Program-made: the position numbers and the translations under genes | Shown: piece by piece, positions 27,174 through 35,981 of the stretch | Layout: each line of letters begins with the position of its first letter | How positions within the stretch are numbered: position 1 is the first letter of the stretch | DNA from: Phycisphaeraceae bacterium | GTDB taxonomy: Bacteria > Planctomycetota > Phycisphaerae > Phycisphaerales > UBA1924 | Length of the DNA: 64,000 nucleotides | Assembly (NCBI GenBank): GCA_020639215.1 | Contig: JACKHA010000012.1 | Location: 1 to 64,000 of the forward strand | Reading direction: 5' to 3' | Notes under the pieces: generated by a model | Database searches by the model: none | Seen by the model: the letters and a program-made list of their open reading frames with translations, nothing else | Told to the model about the DNA's origin: nothing

Positions 27174-27431
27174 GCGCGGGTCTCCGTCATCGCGTCGGGG
27201 GCCGGGCGCGGAGCCCGGGCCGGTTGTTGTCGGGACGATCGCCCGCCGGCATGAGCCGGCCCTTGAAGGCCCACCGAAGCGGGGGACGGGTCGGAATCAT
27301 TCGCGCGCCACGGGCCGGGTCGAGCCTGGCGCGGCGAAACCCCGCGTGGATACCGGTTGGCGGGGTGGTGGTTTCGTAAGGCGATGCAAGGAAGGGGGTT
27401 GGACGGGGCGGGCGTGGGTGCGTCGCGGGGA

Positions 27432-27456
27432 CCGGGGCGGGGACGCCCCCGCTCGC
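27432..27456. repeat. REP-like GC hairpin, copy 1
   Basis: A 25-bp unit that can fold into a hairpin. It matches 28461-28485 at 24 of 25 positions. It lies just past the stop of the acyltransferase-like gene. Confidence 0.65.
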
Positions 27457-27467
27457 GCGCTGGGGGG

Positions 27468-28727
27468 CTAGAGGTAAGTGGTCCACCAGGCGCGGTGTCG
27501 GGTGCGGACGCGCTCGTACCGGCGGCACGGCCACCACAAAAAGGCGACGACGGCGACCCACGCGGCGTATGCCACCCAGAGTTGGGGGGTGTACCCGTCC
27601 GGGAACGGGGGGCCGAGCTGCCAGCCGGAGGTAACGCCGAGCAGGGCGAACCACAGGATGGCGGAGGAGATGTGGATGAGGGGGATGTGGAGGAGGTAGA
27701 AGAACAGGGGGACGCGGCCGAAGGTGCGGAGGTTGTCGGCGATGGGTCCGCGATGTCGTTCGAGTGCGACGAGGGCGAGCAGAGCGGGGCCGAGGGTCAT
27801 GAGGAGGAACTGGAGGGAGGGTGGGTACTTGGTGGTGTTGAGCAGGGCGAGGATGGGGTGGTCGGGCGGGTTGGAGTCGATGGGGCTTGGGTCGCCGTAG
27901 GTGAGGGCGGCGCGGAGAAGGAGGAACGCGAGGATGCAGGCGGCGCCGAGGGCGGCGGTCCACTTGAGGCGGGGGGCGGCGGGCATCGTCGCGACCTTGC
28001 CGAAGCAATAGCCCAGGGCCATAACGCCCGGCCAGGGGATGAGGGGGTATTGGACGAGGATGCCCGGGAGGGTGAACGGGCGTGTTGCGTCTGGGTTGAA
28101 CGAGACGAAGCCCTGCTCGTGGAGGATCTTCCAGGGGATGGCGAGCCACTGCGAGGTCTGGGCGAGGTCGGCGGCGGTGATGTGGTCGAGCAGGTTGTGG
28201 AGCAAGACGGTGGCGAGGCCGAAGGCGAGGCTGGCTGCCCACGGGAGGCGGACGAGGACGGCCATGACGAGCATGGAGAGGCCGAGCGCCCAGATGACCT
28301 GCAGGATGACCAGGCCGATGAACACGCCGCCCCATGACGCGCCGATGAGGGTGAGTTCGAGGAGGATGAGCCAGAGGCCTCGGGTGAGGAGGTAGCGGGA
28401 GAGGCTGGGGCCGGCGGGTGGGGGCGGTGCGGGCGTGATCGGAGCGTCGGTGGTATCTGTCCGGGGCGGGGACGCCCCGGCTCGCTGTTGGTCGCGGGAT
28501 TGTTTGAGCCAGATGGATGTGCCGGCGAGGAAGACGAAGACCGGGGCGCAGAAGTGGGTGATCCAGCGGGTGAGGAAGAGGGTTGGCGAGGCCTGGGAGA
28601 GGTCTTCGGGGGCGTGCGGGAAGGGGGCGAAGTAGTCGCGGGCGTGGTCGAGGGCCATGAGGATCATGACCAGCCCGCGGAGCTGGTCGATGGCGTCGAG
28701 GCGCGGGCGTGGCGGCGTCTTGGCCAT
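27468..28727 (-). CDS. DUF1624 / heparan-alpha-glucosaminide N-acetyltransferase-like membrane protein
   Basis: A 419-residue polytopic membrane protein with about ten hydrophobic segments. The N-terminal RLDAIDQLRGLVMILMALDH, with an Asp-x-x-Arg-Gly pattern and His-Asp near the first membrane turn, is characteristic of DUF1624 and the OPG-like acyltransferases. Members transfer acyl groups across the membrane to sugars, though most bacterial ones are untested. Residues about 62-85 form a polar, Pro-rich loop whose DNA contains a REP-like hairpin. Neither of the two possible starts (28745 or 28727) has a clear ribosome site; I chose the one nearest the family start. No partner gene is adjacent. 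Confidence 0.72.
   Translation of the reverse strand: MAKTPPRPRLDAIDQLRGLVMILMALDHARDYFAPFPHAPEDLSQASPTLFLTRWITHFCAPVFVFLAGTSIWLKQSRDQQRAGASPPRTDTTDAPITPAPPPPAGPSLSRYLLTRGLWLILLELTLIGASWGGVFIGLVILQVIWALGLSMLVMAVLVRLPWAASLAFGLATVLLHNLLDHITAADLAQTSQWLAIPWKILHEQGFVSFNPDATRPFTLPGILVQYPLIPWPGVMALGYCFGKVATMPAAPRLKWTAALGAACILAFLLLRAALTYGDPSPIDSNPPDHPILALLNTTKYPPSLQFLLMTLGPALLALVALERHRGPIADNLRTFGRVPLFFYLLHIPLIHISSAILWFALLGVTSGWQLGPPFPDGYTPQLWVAYAAWVAVVAFLWWPCRRYERVRTRHRAWWTTYL
28461..28485. repeat. REP-like GC hairpin inside a coding region, copy 2
   Basis: A perfect 8-bp stem with a GGGA loop, 24/25 identical to 27432-27456, located in the loop-coding part of the acyltransferase-like gene. Two copies of the family therefore flank or invade the same gene. 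Confidence 0.65.
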
Positions 28728-28778
28728 GTAGGTGTGATACCACATCGCGACGGGCGGCGGTGCGTCGGGAGGGGCGGG

Positions 28779-29348
28779 CTATTGCGACGGGCTTGCGGCG
28801 AGGATGCGGTCGGCGGCGGCGGCGAGATCGAAGGCGGCGGAAACGAGCAGCAGGTTCGAGTCGGGGACGCCGGCGCGGCGGCCTGATTCCAGGTCGCGGG
28901 GTTTGTCGCCGATGGCCCACGAGCGGGGAAGGTCGATGTCGAAGGCGGCGGCGGCGGCCAGGAGCATGCCGGGGGCGGGCTTGCGCCAAGTGTGCTCGCG
29001 GGTGAACGCGGGGACGCGGCCGATGGGGTGGAAGGGGCAGTAGTAGATGGCGGCGAGGAGGCCGCGGCGCTGGTCGTCGACGAAGAGGCGGCGCATGGCG
29101 TCGTTGGTGGCCTCGACCTGGTCGATGGTTCCGTGGCCACGGGCGACGAGGCCCTGGTTGCTCACGACGATGAGTGCGAAGCCGGCGCGGGCGAGGCGTC
29201 GGCAGGCCTCGATGGCGCCGGGGAGGGGGCGGACCCAGGCGGGGTCGCAGAGGTCGCCGTGGTGGCGTGCGGCGAAGGCCTCGGGGGGGAGGGAACCGTT
29301 CTCGATGAGGGTGTCGTCGCGGTCCAGGAAGATCGCGGGGCGGGGCAT
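28779..29348 (-). CDS. gmhB: HAD phosphatase, GmhB-like (heptose bisphosphate phosphatase)
   Basis: A 189-residue HAD enzyme of GmhB length (about 190). GmhB removes the 7-phosphate (or 1-linked variant) from heptose bisphosphate in ADP-heptose synthesis. The catalytic motif is FLDRDDTL (usually DRDGT), with Asp9 and Asp11 conserved. IVVSNQG, KPAPGM and WAIGDKPRDLESG are motifs II-IV. GmhB normally binds zinc through a Cys-x-His and two further cysteines; here CPFHP is kept, but the later pair is replaced by REHTWRKP, so zinc binding may be lost. Histidinol-phosphate phosphatase is a possible alternative. The start at 29348 gives the family length. A canonical hldE lies at the end of this window. 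Confidence 0.75.
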   Translation of the reverse strand: MPRPAIFLDRDDTLIENGSLPPEAFAARHHGDLCDPAWVRPLPGAIEACRRLARAGFALIVVSNQGLVARGHGTIDQVEATNDAMRRLFVDDQRRGLLAAIYYCPFHPIGRVPAFTREHTWRKPAPGMLLAAAAAFDIDLPRSWAIGDKPRDLESGRRAGVPDSNLLLVSAAFDLAAAADRILAASPSQ

Positions 29349-29379
29349 GGTTGAGGGTACGGCGTTCTTGCGGCGATCA

Positions 29380-29529
29380 CGTGGGACGCGAAGGGCGCGA
29401 AGGGACGCGAAGGGCGGGGGAATGGGGTGTGTGCGCGAAGCGATCGCGGGCGTCTCGACGCGTTCTGCTCGCTGAGCCTCGGACCGCTCTGGTTTGCGTC
29501 GCGTTCCTTCGCGTCCTTCGCGTTCCACG
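29380..29529 (+). repeat. 150-bp inverted-repeat element A
   Basis: Two 31-bp arms (29380-29410 and 29499-29529) are inverted copies matching at 28 of 31 positions. All three mismatches would be G-U wobbles in plus-strand RNA, so the transcript could form a continuous 31-bp helix. The arms are made of ACGCGAAGG units. It lies between the divergent gmhB-like and gatA genes. Confidence 0.75.
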
Positions 29530-29580
29530 TCGAAGCGGGGGGAGCATCAGGCGGGGCGGGAGTCGGATACGCTGCGTGCG

Positions 29581-31095
29581 ATGGGCAAGGATGCGATGGG
29601 ACCGGAGTCGGCATCGGCGATCGCCGCGGCGGTGTCGCGGCGGGAGCGGTCGGCCGAGGAGGTCACGCGGGCGGCGCTGGACGCGATCGCGGCCCGGGAC
29701 GGCGGTGTGCACGCGTTCTTGCAGACGTTCGAGGACATGGCGCTGCGTCAGGCGCGCGCGATCGACACGCGGGTGGCCGCGGGGGAGTCGGTCGGGGCGC
29801 TCGCCGGGGTGCCGGTGGCGCTCAAGGACAACATCTGTCTGGCGTGGGGTCGGACGACGTGCGCGAGCCGCATGCTGGAGGGGTACGAGTCGCCTTTCAA
29901 CGCAACGGCGGCGGCGCGGCTGATGGCGGCGGGGGCGGTGGTCGTCGGCAAGACGAATCTGGACGAGTTCGCGATGGGCTCGTCCACGGAGCGTTCGGCG
30001 TTCGGGGCGACGGCGAATCCGTGGGCGTCGGGGCATGTGCCGGGGGGCTCGTCGGGCGGGTCGGCGGCGGCGGTGGCGGCCGGCATGGTTCCGCTGGCGC
30101 TGGGGTCGGATACGGGCGGGTCGATCCGCCAGCCGGCGGGGCTGTGCGGCGTCGTTGGGCTGAAGCCGACGTACGGGCGGGTGTCGCGGTATGGGCTTGT
30201 GGCGTACGCGTCGAGCCTGGATCAGATCGGCCCGCTGACGCGGAGCGTGCGGGATGCGGTGGTGGCGCTGGGGGTGATCGCGGGGGTGGACGCGAACGAC
30301 GCGACCACGTCGGCGCGCGAGGTGCCGGACTTCGTGGGTGAGATCGAAACGCCGGTCGAGGGGCTGGTGCTGGGCGTGCCGCGCGAGGCACGGGCGACGG
30401 GCGTTGACTCGTCGGTGGTGCGGGCGCTGGACGAGGCGGTGAAGGTGTTCCGGGGGCTTGGGGCGAAGGTGGTGGAGGTGGCTTTGCCGCACGCGGAGCA
30501 CGCGATCGCGGCGTACTACCTGGTGGCGTGCGCGGAGGCGTCGTCGAACCTGGCGCGGTTCGACGGGGTGCGGTACGGGCGGCGGGCGGACCTGGGGCCG
30601 GGGGACGAGCTGGCGGACCTGTATGCGCGCAGCCGCAGCGAGGGGTTCGGGGAGGAGGTCAAGCGCCGGATCATGCTGGGTGTGCACGCGCTGTCGAGCG
30701 GGTACTACGACCAGTACTACGCGACGGCGATGAAGGCGCGGCGGCTGATCAAGGGGGACTTCGACGCGGCGTTTGGGGGTGCGGGCGGAGGCGACTCGCC
30801 AAGCCCAAAGTGCCACGCGATCCTGATGCCGACGACGCCAACGCCGGCCTTCCGGGCCGGCGAGCGCCTGGGCGATCCGCTGGCGATGTATCTGGAGGAT
30901 GTGTTCACGGTGGGGGTGAACCTGGCGGGGCTGCCGGCGATCTCGGTTCCGGCGGGGATGGCGGAGGTTGATGGGGCCCGCCTGCCGATCGGGATGCAGC
31001 TGGTGGGGGCGGCGTTCGACGAGGCGCGGCTGCTGCGGATCGCGCGGATGTTCGAGGGGGCGACGGGGTGGGATGCGATGACACCCGGCGGGTAG
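29581..31095 (+). CDS. gatA: Asp-tRNA(Asn)/Glu-tRNA(Gln) amidotransferase subunit A
   Basis: A 504-residue amidase-signature enzyme that releases ammonia from glutamine for conversion of misacylated Glu-tRNA(Gln) or Asp-tRNA(Asn). The Ser-cisSer-Lys triad is visible: Lys in VALKDNICL, the first Ser in GGSSGGSAAAVA, and the nucleophilic Ser in GSDTGGSIRQPAG. The C-terminal GVNLAGLPAISVP and LPIGMQLVG are typical of GatA, not of other amidases. No gatB or gatC is adjacent. Two starts are possible: 29581, and 29596 with an AAGG upstream. Length slightly exceeds the usual 485. Element A lies in its leader and element B directly after its stop. Confidence 0.92.
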   Translation: MGKDAMGPESASAIAAAVSRRERSAEEVTRAALDAIAARDGGVHAFLQTFEDMALRQARAIDTRVAAGESVGALAGVPVALKDNICLAWGRTTCASRMLEGYESPFNATAAARLMAAGAVVVGKTNLDEFAMGSSTERSAFGATANPWASGHVPGGSSGGSAAAVAAGMVPLALGSDTGGSIRQPAGLCGVVGLKPTYGRVSRYGLVAYASSLDQIGPLTRSVRDAVVALGVIAGVDANDATTSAREVPDFVGEIETPVEGLVLGVPREARATGVDSSVVRALDEAVKVFRGLGAKVVEVALPHAEHAIAAYYLVACAEASSNLARFDGVRYGRRADLGPGDELADLYARSRSEGFGEEVKRRIMLGVHALSSGYYDQYYATAMKARRLIKGDFDAAFGGAGGGDSPSPKCHAILMPTTPTPAFRAGERLGDPLAMYLEDVFTVGVNLAGLPAISVPAGMAEVDGARLPIGMQLVGAAFDEARLLRIARMFEGATGWDAMTPGG

Positions 31096-31221
31096 ATGCC
31101 GAACGCGGAGGCCGCGAAGGAGCGCGGAGGGCGCGGAGATGAGGCGTGGTTGGGAGTGGGTGTCGCTCGACGCCACGCCTTGGCTTTCTTCGCGTTCCTC
31201 CGCATCCCTCGCGTTCCGCAT
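31096..31221 (+). repeat. 126-bp inverted-repeat element B
   Basis: Begins at the base after the gatA stop. Two 34-bp arms (31096-31129 and 31188-31221) are inverted copies matching at 26 of 34 positions. The centre contains a smaller GGCGTGG/CCACGCC palindrome. The arms use the same CGCGGAGG/CGCGAAGG units as element A. Confidence 0.7.
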
Positions 31222-31306
31222 TTCGAGCGTGCAATCGCCTACGATCGGGGGCTCCGACGGGAGCGTTTTCCGCCCGCGGGCACCACCCCAAACAGAGACC
31301 TCAACC

Positions 31307-33208
<1,902 letters not shown>

Positions 33209-33235
33209 GGCCCCGTGCCGGTTCCCGGTCGCGGC

Positions 33236-34282
33236 TCACCGAGCCGCATCGAGCAGTTCGCGCGGCGCGGCACCATTGAGCAGGGCGCGGCGGGCATGGG
33301 TCGGGGTGAGGCCAAACTCGGCGCGGAACGCGCGGGTGTAGTGGCTCTGGTTGCAGAACCCGAGGCGCTCGGCGAAGTCGCCGATCGACAGGCCCGGCTC
33401 GGCCAGGCGGTCCAGCGAGGCCCGGACGCGGAGCGAGCGGACATAGGCGTGGATGGTGTCGCCCGTGTGCTGCTTGAAGAGGCGGCACAGGTGGAACATG
33501 GAAACACCGACGGCGGCGGCCACGTCGTCGAGCGTCAGCGGCTTGTCGAGGTTGCGGGCCAGATAGGCCTTGGCGCCCTCGATCCAGGCGCGGTGGTCGC
33601 GGGCGGTGGCGGGGCGGGCGTGCGTGGGTGCGGCCCGCTCGGCGGCGGCGTGGATGAGGATGTCGACGATGTTGATGAGGGCCTCGTCGACGAGCAGGTG
33701 GTCGACGTCTGGGGCGGGCTGGCGCGGGCGGTCGTCGCGTTGTGCTTCGACGGCGGGCGGATCGGCCAGGTCGGTCGCGTGGGCGGCGACGTAGCGATAG
33801 AGCGCTCGCTGGGCCATGAACACGCCGGGGGCGGCCGGGGCCGAGGGCCAGCGGATGGGGCGATCGTGCTGGGCCGCGGCGGGATCGTGGGCCGCGACGA
33901 TCTCGCGGAGGATGTCGGGGCGGATGACGATGAACTCGCAGCGGTCGCCCTCATCGGCCAGGCGGCGGCGTCGATACGGCTGGTGCGCGTTGTAGAGCAT
34001 CGCCTCGTTGGAGGTGGCGACGACGGGCTCGAAGTCGGCCTGGGCGATGGTCACCGGGTCGCGCGCGAAGGCGAACGTCGGCATGTCGCCGGTCCGGTTC
34101 TCCTCGTTCCAGAGGCTGCTGGTTGGGGGACACCGGAAGGCGCCGATCGCCCCGACGGAGCCGGCGTAGACGCGTCGGCGGACGGCGTCGCCGCGCTCGA
34201 AGATGCTCGGGCGGAGCGGGCCGGCGGTTTCCGCGCGGGCGGCCCGCGCGCGAGGCGTTGGTTGGTTCCGGAACGAGTTCAT
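33236..34282 (-). CDS. AraC-family transcriptional regulator
   Basis: A 348-residue regulator. The C-terminal AraC DNA-binding domain (about 245-345) shows both helix-turn-helix motifs: LTLDDVAAAVGVSMFHLCRLF and SIGDFAERLGFCNQSHYTRAF, followed by FRAEFGLTPTHAR. The N-terminal 230 residues form a presumed effector-binding region I cannot assign (it does not show an obvious cupin metal motif). It is convergent with typA, with 27 bases between stops, and lies downstream of the glycan pair on the same strand but 205 bases away, so it is likely transcribed separately. Its targets cannot be told from the sequence. Confidence 0.85.
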   Translation of the reverse strand: MNSFRNQPTPRARAARAETAGPLRPSIFERGDAVRRRVYAGSVGAIGAFRCPPTSSLWNEENRTGDMPTFAFARDPVTIAQADFEPVVATSNEAMLYNAHQPYRRRRLADEGDRCEFIVIRPDILREIVAAHDPAAAQHDRPIRWPSAPAAPGVFMAQRALYRYVAAHATDLADPPAVEAQRDDRPRQPAPDVDHLLVDEALINIVDILIHAAAERAAPTHARPATARDHRAWIEGAKAYLARNLDKPLTLDDVAAAVGVSMFHLCRLFKQHTGDTIHAYVRSLRVRASLDRLAEPGLSIGDFAERLGFCNQSHYTRAFRAEFGLTPTHARRALLNGAAPRELLDAAR

Positions 34283-34487
34283 GGGTGTCCAGGGGCCGGC
34301 GGGGCGTGCCGGGCCGACGGGTCGGCGTCCGGGCGTGCGTCCGGGCGTGCGTCCGCTCCCGACTCTCCCGATGATACCAAACGAGAGGCCGAATCCACCG
34401 CGGCAACAAGCGGGTACCAGCAATACTCCGTTGGATTCGCGTCCAAGGTCCGCAAACGGCGCGAGGTCTTTCCGCAGGGCGCCGGGC

Positions 34488-35963
34488 CTACGCGACGCGG
34501 CGGCGCGGGGCGCTTTCGGGGCGCGCGGCCTCGATGATGGCCGACGCCCGCGGCGCGGCGGCATTGAGGGCCTCGTCGGGAAGCATGACCAACGCCGGGG
34601 TGCGGCGCAGGCGCGCCCCAATGGCTGCCGCGCTCGTCGGCGTGGGCACCACCAGGTGCATCGCCCCGATCTGGTCGAGGCGGAGGCGTCGGGCGCCGGG
34701 AACCGGGCACGTCGCCGACGGGTGGTCATCGAACCAGTCGAACGCGACGCGCCGGGCGCGCAGCGCGTCGGCGAGATCGCGTCCGTTCTGGCCCATGCCG
34801 GCCAGCACGAGGCGCAGGTGGGACAGGCGTCCTGGGCGCTTGCGCTCCCCCTCCGGCGCGTTGTCCCGGCGCGTGCGCTCCCCGAGCAGCTCGCCAAGGG
34901 CGCGGGCGAGCGTCGCGGGGGACGTGAGCGAGAGCGAGTCGATCGCGCCGGCGGATTCCGGCCAGGCCGCGAGGCTCCGGCGGATCTCCTCTCGCCAGAT
35001 CGCGGCACGCGCGGACGCCTCATCGGGCCCGACGGCGTGCTCGAACATGAGCGCGTGGCGCAGCGCGCCGTGCAGCGTGTGGGTCTCGCCCGCGGAGATC
35101 GCCCGCCCGCCGCGATCGTCGAGGTCGGACAACAGCGAGGGGATGAGTGGGCGGGCGGTGTCGGGCGGGGCGGCGGCGGCGCGGGCCAGGTGGCGGATGG
35201 TCCAGTGGCGCAGGGCTCGCTCGACGAGTATCGGGTCCGCTTCCGGCAGACGCCCGGCACGGTGCAGGACGCGCCGCCCCGTCTGCCACATGGCGTCGAT
35301 AGCACGGCTCAGGGCGCCGGGGCGGAGGCGGTAGTTGAACAGCGGATCGTTGACGGGCGGCGCCCAGGCTGCGCCGTCGAGCGTGAGGCGGAGCCAGAGG
35401 TCCCAGTCTTCGACCTGGCGGAGCGACCGGTCGAACGGGCGGGCGCCCGCACGCTCGCGGAGCGACTCGGCGTGCAGGGCGACGGCGCCGACCGCGAAGG
35501 GATTGCAGTCGAGCAGACGCCCGATGCTCGCGGCGTCGGGCGCGATCGAGACGTTCCAGGCCAGGTCTTCCAGGTCGGGGCCGACCATGCGGAACGCCGC
35601 GCCGACGCCGACGACCTCGGTTCCGTCTCGCTCGCGTGCGGCCCGGAGCGCTTCCACCAGCGTTGCGGCGTGGGACGGTTCGATGGTGTCGTCGGCGTCG
35701 AGGAAACAGACGAACTCGGCGCGATCGCCCAGCGCCTCGAAGCCCGTGTTGCGGGCCCCGGCCAGGCCGAGGTTGGCCTGGCGGACGACCTCGACCCGCC
35801 AATCGCGCGTCGAGCGGGCGATGTCGGCGGTCTGGTCGGAGGAGCCGTCGTCGACGACGATGGCGTGGATGCGTGGGCCGGCCTGGCGGAGCACGCCGTC
35901 GAGCGTGTGCGCGATGGTCTGGCTGGCGTTGAGGGCGGGGATGATGTATGCGAGGTCGATCAT
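34488..35963 (-). CDS. GT2 glycosyltransferase with extra C-terminal domain
   Basis: A 491-residue protein. Residues 1-225 form a GT-A domain of family 2, with YIIPALNASQTI, VVDDGSSDQT, LDADD (the DxD metal motif) and RQVEDWDLWLRL. Residues about 385-480 form a separate domain with LVLAGMGQNGRDLADALRA, FDWFDDHP and AMHLVVPTPTSAAAIGARL. The glycine-rich start suggests a Rossmann-like nucleotide-sugar or NAD fold. A similar module ends the GT2 gene at 40351-41493. GGAGG lies eight bases before the start. It follows the CgeB-like gene by 18 bases, so the two form an operon. The sugar donor and acceptor cannot be told. Confidence 0.82.
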   Translation of the reverse strand: MIDLAYIIPALNASQTIAHTLDGVLRQAGPRIHAIVVDDGSSDQTADIARSTRDWRVEVVRQANLGLAGARNTGFEALGDRAEFVCFLDADDTIEPSHAATLVEALRAARERDGTEVVGVGAAFRMVGPDLEDLAWNVSIAPDAASIGRLLDCNPFAVGAVALHAESLRERAGARPFDRSLRQVEDWDLWLRLTLDGAAWAPPVNDPLFNYRLRPGALSRAIDAMWQTGRRVLHRAGRLPEADPILVERALRHWTIRHLARAAAAPPDTARPLIPSLLSDLDDRGGRAISAGETHTLHGALRHALMFEHAVGPDEASARAAIWREEIRRSLAAWPESAGAIDSLSLTSPATLARALGELLGERTRRDNAPEGERKRPGRLSHLRLVLAGMGQNGRDLADALRARRVAFDWFDDHPSATCPVPGARRLRLDQIGAMHLVVPTPTSAAAIGARLRRTPALVMLPDEALNAAAPRASAIIEAARPESAPRRRVA

Positions 35964-35981
35964 GGCGCGTGCCTCCGGCCT

